64,000 nt of DNA, taken from Nonomuraea fuscirosea (GTDB lineage Bacteria > Actinomycetota > Actinomycetes > Streptosporangiales > Streptosporangiaceae). Shown here piece by piece: positions 21,803 to 29,352 of the stretch. The notes beneath the pieces were generated by a model. The model saw only the letters and a program-made list of their open reading frames with translations. It made no database searches and was not told where the DNA came from. The stretch's first letter is position 1; each line of letters opens with the position of its first letter. The stretch spans positions 310,001 to 374,000 of the forward strand of contig NZ_PVNG01000002.1 in the NCBI RefSeq assembly GCF_003001935.1, in the 5' to 3' direction. The translations under genes and the position numbers were made by a program.

Positions 21803-21830
21803 GTAACCGCGCGCTAAACGGCGGTTAAGG
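21803..21830 (-). promoter_or_regulatory. Three direct half-sites at 11-bp pitch before the PepSY gene
   Basis: Reading the minus strand, CCTTAA (21830-21825), GTTTAG (21819-21814) and GGTTAC (21808-21803) lie exactly 11 bp apart and end 24 bp before the PepSY start. The shared core is a TTA at positions 3-5 of each 11-bp unit. OmpR/PhoB-type regulators bind direct repeats of this spacing. A matching array lies beside the response-regulator gene at 23797-23824. Confidence 0.6.
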
Positions 21831-21844
21831 CGAGGAGAAGGCGT

Positions 21845-23083
21845 TCAGGGGCGGGAGAGGAGCACGTCGACGCGGGCTCCGCCGTCCGCGGACCGGGAGA
21901 CGGTCAGGCCGCCGCCGGACGACTCCGCGCTGCGCCGGGCGATGTCCAGCCCCAGCCCGGTCGAGCCGCCCCCGCTGTTCCCCCGTTCGAGCAGCGCGGG
22001 CTCGAACCCGGGACCCGCGTCCTCCACACTCAGCAGGGCTCCGGTGGGGTGCGGCCGGAGCCGTACCGCCATGGAGACGCCTTCAGGGGTGTGCGCGAAG
22101 ACGTTGCCGAGCAGCGCGTCCACCGACGCGGCCAGCTCCTCGGCCCCCACCGCGACCGGCAGCGGGCCGTCGGGCAGCGTCACCGTCACCTCACGCCCCT
22201 GGTCCTCGGCCAGCACCGACCAGAACCGCACCCGCTCGCGCACCACCGCCGCCGCGTCGCACGACTCGCGGCCCGCCGAGCGGTGCCGCGCCTCCGTGAT
22301 GACCGAGCTCACCGCCCGCTCCAGCGCGTCCACCCTGGCCTGGACGCGCGCCGCCTCCTCCGGGTCACGCAGCGACTCCGCGTCCAGCCGCAGGCCCGTC
22401 AGCGGGGTGCGCAGCCGGTGCGACAGGTCGGCGACGGACTCCCGCTCGGCGACCAGGAGCTCGTCGATGCGCGCGGCCAGGTGGTTGAGCGCCAGCGCCA
22501 CCGAACGCACCTCCGGTGGACCGCCCGGCTCGGCCCTGGCGCTCAGGTCGCCCCCGGCCAGCCGGTGCGAGACGCGGGCCAGTCCGTCCACGGGCCGCGT
22601 CACGGCCAGCGCCAGCCGGTCGGCCAGCGCGATGCCCAGCACCACCAGCCCGAGCCCGAGCAGCAGCAGCGCCAGCCACGCCTCGCGCACGCCGCGCATC
22701 AGCTCGGCGTCCGCCACGAACACCCTGATCACGGCCGTCCCCTCGGGCGACTGCGCCGAGACCAGCACCTCCCTGCCTCCGGGGGCCTCGGCGGTGACGC
22801 TGCGGCCCGTCGCGGCCAGGCGTACCGCGTCGGAGCGCGCGGCCTGGGCCCCGATGAGGCCCCCACCCGGCAGGAAGACGGTGACGGGCCGCGACACCTG
22901 CTCCACCGCCACGGCCAGCTCGTCCGTGCCCACCGCGACCGCCACGGACTCGGCGGCGGTCGTGGCCCGGCTCATCGCGCCGTTCTCGGCCACCGCGCGG
23001 ATCAGCAGCGCCATCGGCACCAGCAGCGCGATCAGCACCAGGGACGTCGTCGCCGCGACGAGCAGCGCCAGCCAGCGCCTCAC
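21845..23083 (-). CDS. Two-component sensor histidine kinase
   Basis: This 412-residue membrane kinase starts at GTG 23083, overlapping the response-regulator stop as GTGA. Two membrane spans (about residues 4-30 and 145-165) flank a short ~110-residue extracellular sensor. A HAMP segment (TRPVDGLARVSHRLAGGDLS) follows. The phosphorylated His222 is in ADLSHRLRTPLTGL. The ATP lid motifs are DALLGNVFAHTPEG, VEDAGPGF and STGLGLDIARR. All catalytic elements are present. The frame is open further upstream, but that would place the start inside the regulator gene. The signal is unknown. With its partner and the PepSY gene it resembles envelope-stress systems. Confidence 0.95.
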   Translation of the reverse strand: MRRWLALLVAATTSLVLIALLVPMALLIRAVAENGAMSRATTAAESVAVAVGTDELAVAVEQVSRPVTVFLPGGGLIGAQAARSDAVRLAATGRSVTAEAPGGREVLVSAQSPEGTAVIRVFVADAELMRGVREAWLALLLLGLGLVVLGIALADRLALAVTRPVDGLARVSHRLAGGDLSARAEPGGPPEVRSVALALNHLAARIDELLVAERESVADLSHRLRTPLTGLRLDAESLRDPEEAARVQARVDALERAVSSVITEARHRSAGRESCDAAAVVRERVRFWSVLAEDQGREVTVTLPDGPLPVAVGAEELAASVDALLGNVFAHTPEGVSMAVRLRPHPTGALLSVEDAGPGFEPALLERGNSGGGSTGLGLDIARRSAESSGGGLTVSRSADGGARVDVLLSRP

Positions 23084-23757
23084 GACGGCTCGACCAGCTT
23101 GACGCCGACGCCGCGCACCGTGTGCAGGTAACGCGGCTCGGCGGCCGTCTCGCCCAGCTTCCGGCGCAGCCACGACAGGTGCACGTCCACCGTCTTGTCC
23201 GCCCCGCCGTAGGGCAGCTGCCACACCTCGGTCAGCAGCTCCCGCTTGGTGACCACCTCGCCGGGGCGGGCCGCGAGATAGTGCAGCACGTCGAACTCGC
23301 GCGGCGTCAGGTCCAGCGCCGCGCCGTCGAGCGTGGCCGTACGCGCCCGCGGATCGACCCGCAGCGTCCCCACCGCCAGCGGCTCCGGCGCCGACTCGCC
23401 CGAGCGCCGCAGCACGGCACGTACGCGGGCGTCGAGCTGCGCCGCGCTGTACGGCTTGACCACGTAGTCGTCGGCCCCCGCGTCCAGCACGGGCACCATC
23501 TCGGCGTCCCCGTCGCGGGCGGTGGCCACGATGACCGGCACCTTGCTGACCGCCCGCAACATCCGCAGCAGCTCCACCCCGTCCAGGTCGGGCAGCCCCA
23601 GGTCGAGCACGATGAGGTCGGGCCGGTCCTGTACGGCCAGCCGCAGCCCGTCCAGCGCCGTCGGGGAGGAGGAGACGGCATGACCGAGCTCCCGCAGCCC
23701 GCGGCTGAGCGCCGTCCGGATCGCCGCATCGTCCTCGATGAGCAGAATGTCAGCCAT
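23080..23757 (-). CDS. OmpR-family response regulator
   Basis: This 225-residue regulator has a receiver domain with the acidic pair IEDD (residues ~7-9), phosphoacceptor Asp52 in IVLDLGLPD and the conserved Lys in VVKPYS. A C-terminal winged helix (LTPREFDVLHYLAARPGEVVT, then VDVHLSWLRRKLGE) follows. It is translated first and overlaps the kinase start by 4 bp. Its upstream region, shared with the divergent 23844 gene, carries three CCTTAG/A boxes at 11-bp pitch, so autoregulation is likely. Confidence 0.96.
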   Translation of the reverse strand: MADILLIEDDAAIRTALSRGLRELGHAVSSSPTALDGLRLAVQDRPDLIVLDLGLPDLDGVELLRMLRAVSKVPVIVATARDGDAEMVPVLDAGADDYVVKPYSAAQLDARVRAVLRRSGESAPEPLAVGTLRVDPRARTATLDGAALDLTPREFDVLHYLAARPGEVVTKRELLTEVWQLPYGGADKTVDVHLSWLRRKLGETAAEPRYLHTVRGVGVKLVEPS

Positions 23758-23796
23758 AGCAAGAACGTAGACGCTTTTCCGCCCTGCATTGAGCAG

Positions 23797-23824
23797 CCTT
23801 AGGGCCGCCTTAACCTGGCCTTAG
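23797..23824 (+). promoter_or_regulatory. Three direct CCTTA half-sites at 11-bp pitch in the divergent regulator promoter
   Basis: CCTTAG (23797), CCTTAA (23808) and CCTTAG (23819) are spaced exactly 11 bp, between the response-regulator gene and the divergent small exported-protein gene. They run toward the latter and end 19 bp before its start. The same orientation and spacing occur before the PepSY gene. This suggests one regulator binding both places. Confidence 0.65.
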
Positions 23825-23843
23825 CCGTACATGGGGGAACGTG

Positions 23844-24311
23844 ATGGCGATGAAGAGACTCGTCGTGGCCTGGGCCGCCACCGCGCTCGCCGCCACCGGC
23901 GCCGCCGTGGCGGTCATCGGCCTGCTCGGCAACGGCATCACCGGCACCGACGGCCACGTTCTCAGCGCCGGGGAGGTCCGCTCGGCGCTGGCCACCGCCG
24001 CCACCCGCACCCCTTCCGCGACCGGCACCTCCACCGGCACCCCCACCAGCACAGGCGCACCGCCGAGCGCGACGCCGTCGCGGACGCCCAGGGACAAGCT
24101 GATCCGCAGCGCCGGCGGGACGGTGATCGCCTCCTGCGACGGCGGCCTGGTGACGCTGCGCTCGTGGAGCCCGGCCCAGGACTACTCGGTGGACAGCGTG
24201 GACGCGGGGCCGGCCCGGGAGGCCAAGGTGGAGTTCGAGCCGGACGAGGGCGAGGACGTCGAGCTGACGATCGTCTGCTCGGGCGGCTCGCCCGTCGTCC
24301 GCTCCCGGTGA
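23844..24311 (+). CDS. Small exported protein of unknown function
   Basis: The product is 155 residues. An N-terminal hydrophobic stretch (LVVAWAATALAATGAAVAVIGLL) acts as signal peptide or anchor. A Thr/Ser/Pro-rich linker follows (residues ~55-85). The last ~65 residues form a small domain with two Cys (IASCDGGLVTLRSWSPAQDYSV and ELTIVCSGG), which could make a disulfide. No family is recognised. ATG 23844 is favoured over GTG 23841 by the GGGGGA spacing. The gene is divergent from the response regulator and preceded by its probable binding array, so it is likely part of that regulon. Confidence 0.75.
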   Translation: MAMKRLVVAWAATALAATGAAVAVIGLLGNGITGTDGHVLSAGEVRSALATAATRTPSATGTSTGTPTSTGAPPSATPSRTPRDKLIRSAGGTVIASCDGGLVTLRSWSPAQDYSVDSVDAGPAREAKVEFEPDEGEDVELTIVCSGGSPVVRSR

Positions 24312-24339
24312 CGGCGCGGCGGGAGGTCAGGAAAGCCGG

Positions 24340-24418
24340 GCGTCAGGAGACTGCGGCGTCAGGCGATTTGGCGTCAGGCGGTCCTGGCCTCAGGAGACTG
24401 CGGCCTCAGGAGACTTCG
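24340..24418. repeat. Five 15-16-bp tandem units after the metzincin gene
   Basis: Units of the type GCGTCAGGAGACTGCG start at 24340, 24356, 24371, 24387 and 24403. They lie between convergent genes, and the last unit runs into the final codons of the protease gene. The unit is not a multiple of three and the array is essentially non-coding. Confidence 0.8.
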
Positions 24419-26322
24419 GCCGCGAGTGCCGTCTTCGTCAGCTCGGCCTGGCGCCGGATCTGACCCATGACGATCTCGTTGACCCCCTTGGCCTCGAACG
24501 TGGCGACCATCCGGTCCATCACCGCGTTCGCCCGGCCGAGGTCGCCCTGCCGCGCCTCGGCCCTGGCCAGCCGGCGCATGACCAGGTTGAGGGTGATGTT
24601 GTCGATGCCGGGGTCGCGGGCGACGGCGCTGAGGTGCTCGATGCCCTGTTTGGGATTGGGCAGCCGCACCCGCAGCCGGTTGCCCGGCGTCAGCTCCTTG
24701 AACTCCCGCTCCGCGTTCAGCCCCTTGACCATCCGGGCGTAGACGGCCAGCGGATGCTGGCCGTGCCGGCCGATGACCTCGTCCAGCGCCTGGTTGCCCG
24801 CGCTCAGCCGGGGCGAGTCCGAGCCGAGCAACGAGAACAGCATGCCCTGCTCCTCGCCCAGCATCAGCTCGGCCACCTGGTGGTCGTCGCGGGAGACGGG
24901 GAAACGCACCTTGACCGGGCAGACGGCGGAGACGATGCGGGAGCCGTCGGCGGCGATGTACTGGGCCCGCACCTGGTACTCGCCGGGCTGCTGGAAGTAG
25001 TGGCCGTCGCGGCCGTGCCCGATGTACGCGCTGCGATAGAGGGCCGGATTGCCGTCGTCCAGCCGGATCCGCGGTGAGGTGTCCACACAGTGCCGCATCA
25101 TCGGCCGGTACAGCAGCGTCCTGCCGCCCGGCTGCGTGATCGACACCTGGGTGAACTCGGTGTCCGGATGCAGATGGCCGTGCGTGGCGCGCGGCCCGGC
25201 CGTGCGGGAGAGCTTGAACTCCACCACGACGGGCTCGCCGAGCTCGAACGAGTCCTTGGCGCGCACCTCCAGCCGCAGCCCCGAGTGGTCCTCCACCGGC
25301 GGCTCGAAGGGGGCGATCTCGGCGGCGCCCTTGCCGAAGGCGTCCGCGCCCATGGCCACGTTCCGGTAGAAGCCGTGGCGCAGGTGGACCAGCTCGGCGT
25401 CGGTGAACTGGAACGGGAAGGCGGCCCAGTAGCCCTCCTCGCCGCCCTGGGAGTAGTGCTGGACGTAGTTCATCCACGACAGGTCGCCGAAGCCGCCGTC
25501 GGGGCCGAGCGGCTGGGGCGGGTTCGCCAGGTTCTTCTGCCAGGAGTGCAGCAGGTTGAAGGCGTGGCCGAGCTCGTGCACGTACGTGCGTAACTGCGCC
25601 CGCCGCGCCTGCGGCGTCGCGCCCATGATCGCGTCGTGGAAGACCGCGGCGCCCTGCCGCTGGTGCGCGTCGTTGTAGTCGAACATGATGCCCCGGTAGC
25701 CGCCCACGTGCTTGCTCGCCACCAGCAGCCACACCCGCCAGGCGGGCTGGTCGGCGAACGCGCTGAAGTGCCGGGTCATCGCGTGGTGCAGCTCGGCGTC
25801 GTCCCAGGCCAGGTCCGCGCCCGAGCCGGTCACCGGGATCACCTCCGGCTCGTTCAGCCGCAGCTCGACGCCCGCCTCCGCGTACGCCGCCGGCACGGTC
25901 AGCTCCCGGTCGGGGGACCCGGCCGGCCCCGGCAGCGAGCCGGTCCGGTACGCCGTGAACGGCTCGGCGCCCACCACGGAGTCCACTTCGAGCACCACGC
26001 TGCGGAAGAACGGCGAGGCGAACGCCACCTCGTAGGTACGCCCCGCGACGACGGCCGTCCCGCCCCCGTCGCCGATCGTCACGCGCACGTCCCGGTCCGG
26101 GGTGTCCACGCTGAACGCGGCCCGTCCCTCGATCAGGGTCCGGTCACCGTCGCCCCGCACGGCAGGGGCGCCGGCCACGAACGAGCCGGCGTACGAGGTG
26201 GTCGCGCCCGCGACCGTGAACAGGTCGCCGCTCACCCGCCCCGTGGGCCTGGGCCCGTCCACGTCGACGCGGAGCGCCAGCCGCGAGTCGCCGTCCTGTC
26301 CCTGGTACAGCCCGCTGATCAT
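24406..26322 (-). CDS. Metzincin-like zinc metalloprotease domain protein
   Basis: This 638-residue protein carries an extended zinc site HELGHAFNLLH starting at His249 (HExxHxxNxxH, with Asn replacing the usual Gly). A Met-turn candidate SWMNYV follows about 35 residues later. Both are metzincin hallmarks. The first ~150 residues look like beta-sandwich domains; residues ~330-470 resemble another beta domain; the C-terminal ~130 residues are helical and TPR-like. No signal peptide is visible, so it may act in the cytoplasm or leave by another route. A strong AGGAG precedes ATG 26322. It is the last gene of a long minus-strand run, 61 bp after the DUF2277 gene. The substrate is unknown. Confidence 0.82.
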   Translation of the reverse strand: MISGLYQGQDGDSRLALRVDVDGPRPTGRVSGDLFTVAGATTSYAGSFVAGAPAVRGDGDRTLIEGRAAFSVDTPDRDVRVTIGDGGGTAVVAGRTYEVAFASPFFRSVVLEVDSVVGAEPFTAYRTGSLPGPAGSPDRELTVPAAYAEAGVELRLNEPEVIPVTGSGADLAWDDAELHHAMTRHFSAFADQPAWRVWLLVASKHVGGYRGIMFDYNDAHQRQGAAVFHDAIMGATPQARRAQLRTYVHELGHAFNLLHSWQKNLANPPQPLGPDGGFGDLSWMNYVQHYSQGGEEGYWAAFPFQFTDAELVHLRHGFYRNVAMGADAFGKGAAEIAPFEPPVEDHSGLRLEVRAKDSFELGEPVVVEFKLSRTAGPRATHGHLHPDTEFTQVSITQPGGRTLLYRPMMRHCVDTSPRIRLDDGNPALYRSAYIGHGRDGHYFQQPGEYQVRAQYIAADGSRIVSAVCPVKVRFPVSRDDHQVAELMLGEEQGMLFSLLGSDSPRLSAGNQALDEVIGRHGQHPLAVYARMVKGLNAEREFKELTPGNRLRVRLPNPKQGIEHLSAVARDPGIDNITLNLVMRRLARAEARQGDLGRANAVMDRMVATFEAKGVNEIVMGQIRRQAELTKTALAAEVS

Positions 26323-26383
26323 GGGAGCTCCTGGGGATCGCCTGAGGTCATACCGGGGACACTTCTCCCGCGGGATGACCCTG

Positions 26384-26596
26384 TCAACGACTCCCGCGAA
26401 CTTGGAGCGCCCCGAGCAGCTCCTCCGACGCCCTGGTGATCGTCTCGACCGCCCGGTCGAAGGCCTCGGCGTTGTGCCCGGCCGGCGCGCGGAAGCCGGA
26501 GATCTTCCTGACGTACTGCAGCGCGGCGGCCCGTACGTCCTCCTCGGTCACGTCCTCGGTGTACGGCGGCCGGAGGGTTTTGATGCTTCTACACAT
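26384..26596 (-). CDS. DUF2277 family small protein
   Basis: This 70-residue cytoplasmic protein begins MCRSIKTLRPPYTEDVTEED and continues RAAALQYVRKISGFRAPAGHN, the DUF2277 pattern. The fold is probably helical. Function is unknown; the first residues are strongly conserved in the family. It follows the IclR gene by 3 bp on the same strand, so it is probably translated from the same message. Confidence 0.9.
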   Translation of the reverse strand: MCRSIKTLRPPYTEDVTEEDVRAAALQYVRKISGFRAPAGHNAEAFDRAVETITRASEELLGALQVRGSR

Positions 26597-26599
26597 GCC

Positions 26600-27340
26600 C
26601 TAACCGTAATGGCCGATGCGCTGACTTATCTCCCTCGCGCCCTCGGCGAGCAGCGCGCCCACGTCCGGCAGCCGTTCCCTGGTCAGCCGGTAGGAGGGCC
26701 CGGAGGCGCTGACCGCGGCCACCACGGAGCCGTCGGCGCCCCTGATCGGCGCCGCCACCGCGTTCAGCCCCACCTCCAGCTCCTCCACGGCGCTGGCCCA
26801 GCCCTGGTCTCTGATCTCCTCCAGCCCCAGCTCGGCGGGGGAGGTGATGGTGCGGGGCGTGTAGCGCTCCAGCTCGGCCGGAAGCCGCAGCGCGCCGAAG
26901 GCCAGCAGCACCTTGCCGCTGGAGGTGGCGTGGGAGGGGGTGCGCTGGCCGACCCAGTTGTGGCCGCTGATGGCGGCGGGGCCGCGTACCTGGCTGATGT
27001 TGACCGTGTCACCGGCCCGCGCGACCGCGATGTTGACGGTCTCGCCGACCGCCTCCGCCAGCCGCAGGCACACCGGTCTGCTCTCGCGGGCCAGGTCGAG
27101 CTGGGCGGTGGCCGCGCCGGCCAGCCGGACGACGCCGAAGCCGAGCCGGTAGCGCCCGCGGTCGCCGCTCTGCTCCACGAGCCCGCCGTGCTCAAGGGCC
27201 GCGAGCAGCCGGGAGGCGGTGGATTTGTGCACGTCGAGCTCCTGTGCGACGTCCGTGACTCGGGTGGCGCCGTCGCGGGCCAGGATCTCCAGGATCGCGA
27301 TGGCACGGTCGACCGACTGAACCGACGTGCTGTTGCCCAT
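26600..27340 (-). CDS. IclR-family transcriptional regulator (distal copy)
   Basis: This 246-residue regulator has the IclR winged helix (residues ~8-70: SVDRAIAILEILARDGATRV, HKSTASRLLAALEHGGLVEQ) and an effector domain (GKVLLAFG, WASAVEELEVGLNAVAAPIRG, ASGPSYRLT). It lies 14 bp downstream of a second IclR gene. Its start codon sits inside a nested inverted repeat. It may control the glycolate/malate genes, itself or an unlinked target; the sequence does not decide. Confidence 0.93.
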   Translation of the reverse strand: MGNSTSVQSVDRAIAILEILARDGATRVTDVAQELDVHKSTASRLLAALEHGGLVEQSGDRGRYRLGFGVVRLAGAATAQLDLARESRPVCLRLAEAVGETVNIAVARAGDTVNISQVRGPAAISGHNWVGQRTPSHATSSGKVLLAFGALRLPAELERYTPRTITSPAELGLEEIRDQGWASAVEELEVGLNAVAAPIRGADGSVVAAVSASGPSYRLTRERLPDVGALLAEGAREISQRIGHYG

Positions 27341-27359
27341 GACGCAACGATAGTTCAGT
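27316..27359. promoter_or_regulatory. Nested inverted repeats at the IclR-IclR junction
   Basis: ACTGAAC (27316-27322) is matched by GTTCAGT (27353-27359). Inside lies a second perfect pair, GTTGC (27332-27336) and GCAAC (27344-27348). The inner pair spans the start codon of the distal IclR gene; the outer right arm covers the stop of the proximal one. It could be an operator or an RNA structure limiting translation of the second regulator. Confidence 0.45.
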
Positions 27360-28101
27360 TACGGACGGGACTGAGCTCGTCACCGAAATCGAGGGCGATC
27401 TTGCGCAGTCCTTCTGCCAGCTCGTCGCGGTCGAGAGCGTCGATCCGCCCGGCCGGCCCCGAGACCGACATCGCGGCCACCACGCGCTCGCCGTCCAGCA
27501 CGGGCACGGCCAGGCAGTGCACGTCGAGCTCCTCCTCGCCCAGGTCCATGGCGTAGCCGCGGTCCTTGACCGCGCCCAGCTCGGCCAGCATGGCGGGCAG
27601 GTCGGTGATCGTGTTGGGGGTGCGGCGCGGCATGCCGGTGCGCTCGAACACGGCCACCGCCTCGGCGGCGGGGCGCCCGGCGAGCAGCACCTTGCCCACC
27701 GCCGTGCTGTGCGGCAGCACCCGCCGCCCGACCTCGGCGAACATGCGCAGCCTGCGCGGCGAGGGCACCTGCGCCACGTAGACGATGAAGTCGCCTTCGA
27801 GCACGGCCAGGTTCGCCGTCTCGCCGGACAGCTCCACCATCTTGGCCAGGTACGGCTGCGCCCACACGCCGACCATGCTCTCCGCGATGCCGCCCAGCCG
27901 CACCAGCCCGCCGCCCAGCGCGTAACGCCGGTCGGACTCCTGACGCACGTAACCGCGGGCGAGCAGCGTGCGCAGCAGCCGGTGGATGGTCCCGTACGGC
28001 AGCCCGGTCCTGGCGGCGATCTCCGACAGCGCCGCCTCACCTCCGTGCTCGGCCAGGGCCTCCAGCACGTCGAGCGCCCGCTCGACCGACTGGACGCTCA
28101 C
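27355..28101 (-). CDS. IclR-family regulator of the glycolate operon (proximal copy)
   Basis: This 248-residue protein starts at GTG 28101, overlapping the glcF stop. The winged helix (SVQSVERALDVLEALAEHGG, LPYGTIHRLLRTLLARGYVR) and IclR effector domain (GKVLLAGRP, YAMDLGEEELDVHCLAVPV, SVSGPAGR) are clear. IclR proteins sense small acids such as glyoxylate or pyruvate. Its translational coupling to glcF makes it the likely regulator of the glycolate-malate operon. It differs enough from the following IclR gene that a recent duplication is unlikely. Confidence 0.94.
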   Translation of the reverse strand: MSVQSVERALDVLEALAEHGGEAALSEIAARTGLPYGTIHRLLRTLLARGYVRQESDRRYALGGGLVRLGGIAESMVGVWAQPYLAKMVELSGETANLAVLEGDFIVYVAQVPSPRRLRMFAEVGRRVLPHSTAVGKVLLAGRPAAEAVAVFERTGMPRRTPNTITDLPAMLAELGAVKDRGYAMDLGEEELDVHCLAVPVLDGERVVAAMSVSGPAGRIDALDRDELAEGLRKIALDFGDELSPVRN

Positions 28102-29306
28102 AGGCTCACCCCGCGCAGCGAGGCGTCCAGCACCTCGGCCGTGTGCGCCACCCGGATCTCCGCGCCGCCGCGCCGCATCGCCGCCGCGATCTGCATCGTG
28201 CAGCCGGGGTTGGCCGAGACCAGCAGCTCCGCGCCGGTCGTCCCGACCGCCTTGGCCTTCCTGTCGCCGAGGTCGCGCGCGGCCTGGGGCTGCAGCAGGT
28301 TGTACGTCCCCGCGGACCCGCAGCAGATGGCCGACTCGGGGATCTCGCGCAGCTCCAGCTCGGGGATCGCGCCCAGCAGCTCGCGCGGCTGCGAGCGCAC
28401 GCCCTGGGCGTGGGCCAGGTGGCAGGCGTCGTGGTAGGCGACCGTGACGGGCAGCGGATGCCGCTTGGCCACGGGACCCAGCTCGGCCAGGTATTCCGAC
28501 AGGTCCATCACCCGGAACCCCGGCTCGCGCCCGAGCAGCTCGGCGTACTCCTTCATCGACGAGCCGCAGCCGGCCGCGTTCACCACGACGGTGTCGACGC
28601 CGGCCCGCTCGAACACCCGCACCGTCCTGCTCGCCAGCCGTCTGGCCTGGCCGTCGAGCCCCGAGTGCACGCTGAGCGCGCCGCAGCAGCCCTGGCCGCG
28701 CGGGATGACCACGTCGCAGCCCTCCAGCGACAGCACCCGTGCGGTGGCCGCGTTGACCTGCGGGAAGAACTCGCCCTGCACGCAGCCGGTGAGCATCCCG
28801 ACCACGGCCCTGCGCTCGCCCCTGGCCCGCACCACGCGCGGCAGGCGCTGGCGGTGCTCCACGCGCGGCGCGAGCGCGGCCATGGCGCCCAGGCTGGGGT
28901 TCGCCCGGCCGAGGAAGGGCGCCAGCCGCTCCGCCAGCCACATCCCCGGCCGCAGCAGCCGCAGCCTGCGCGGGTAGGGGAACAGGCTGAACACCAGGCC
29001 GCGCACGGCCCGCTCGCGCGGCTCGCGTACGTGCTGCCGCTCCACCTCCACCCTGGTCTGCTCGATCAGCCGGTCGTAGCGCACGCCCGAGGGACAGGCC
29101 GTCACGCACGCCATGCAGCCGAGGCAGGCGTCGAAGTGCCCGGCCATCTCCGGCGTCATGGGCGTGCCCTCGACGTGCTGCTTCATCAGATGGATCCGGC
29201 CGCGCGGCGAGTCCATCTCCTCGCCCCACAGCGCGTACGTGGGGCACGTCGGCAGGCAGAACCCGCAGTGCACGCAGTCGTTGATCAGCTCGGGATCCAA
29301 GCTCAT
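28098..29306 (-). CDS. glcF: Glycolate oxidase iron-sulfur subunit
   Basis: This 402-residue subunit passes electrons from the flavin subunits of glycolate oxidase toward the respiratory chain. Two 4Fe-4S motifs are near the start: CVHCGFCLPTCP (residues ~11-22) and CLGCMACVTACP (~61-72). Two cysteine-rich CCG-type domains follow (GQGCCGALSVHSG, CCGSAGTY), with the linked HDACHLAHAQG segment. It lies 46 bp after glcE and overlaps the IclR gene. GGAGTG precedes the ATG. Confidence 0.95.
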   Translation of the reverse strand: MSLDPELINDCVHCGFCLPTCPTYALWGEEMDSPRGRIHLMKQHVEGTPMTPEMAGHFDACLGCMACVTACPSGVRYDRLIEQTRVEVERQHVREPRERAVRGLVFSLFPYPRRLRLLRPGMWLAERLAPFLGRANPSLGAMAALAPRVEHRQRLPRVVRARGERRAVVGMLTGCVQGEFFPQVNAATARVLSLEGCDVVIPRGQGCCGALSVHSGLDGQARRLASRTVRVFERAGVDTVVVNAAGCGSSMKEYAELLGREPGFRVMDLSEYLAELGPVAKRHPLPVTVAYHDACHLAHAQGVRSQPRELLGAIPELELREIPESAICCGSAGTYNLLQPQAARDLGDRKAKAVGTTGAELLVSANPGCTMQIAAAMRRGGAEIRVAHTAEVLDASLRGVSL

Positions 29307-29352
29307 GGCCGCACTCCCTTCCCCCTCGCGCCGGCTTCGCCGTCTCGGCCCA

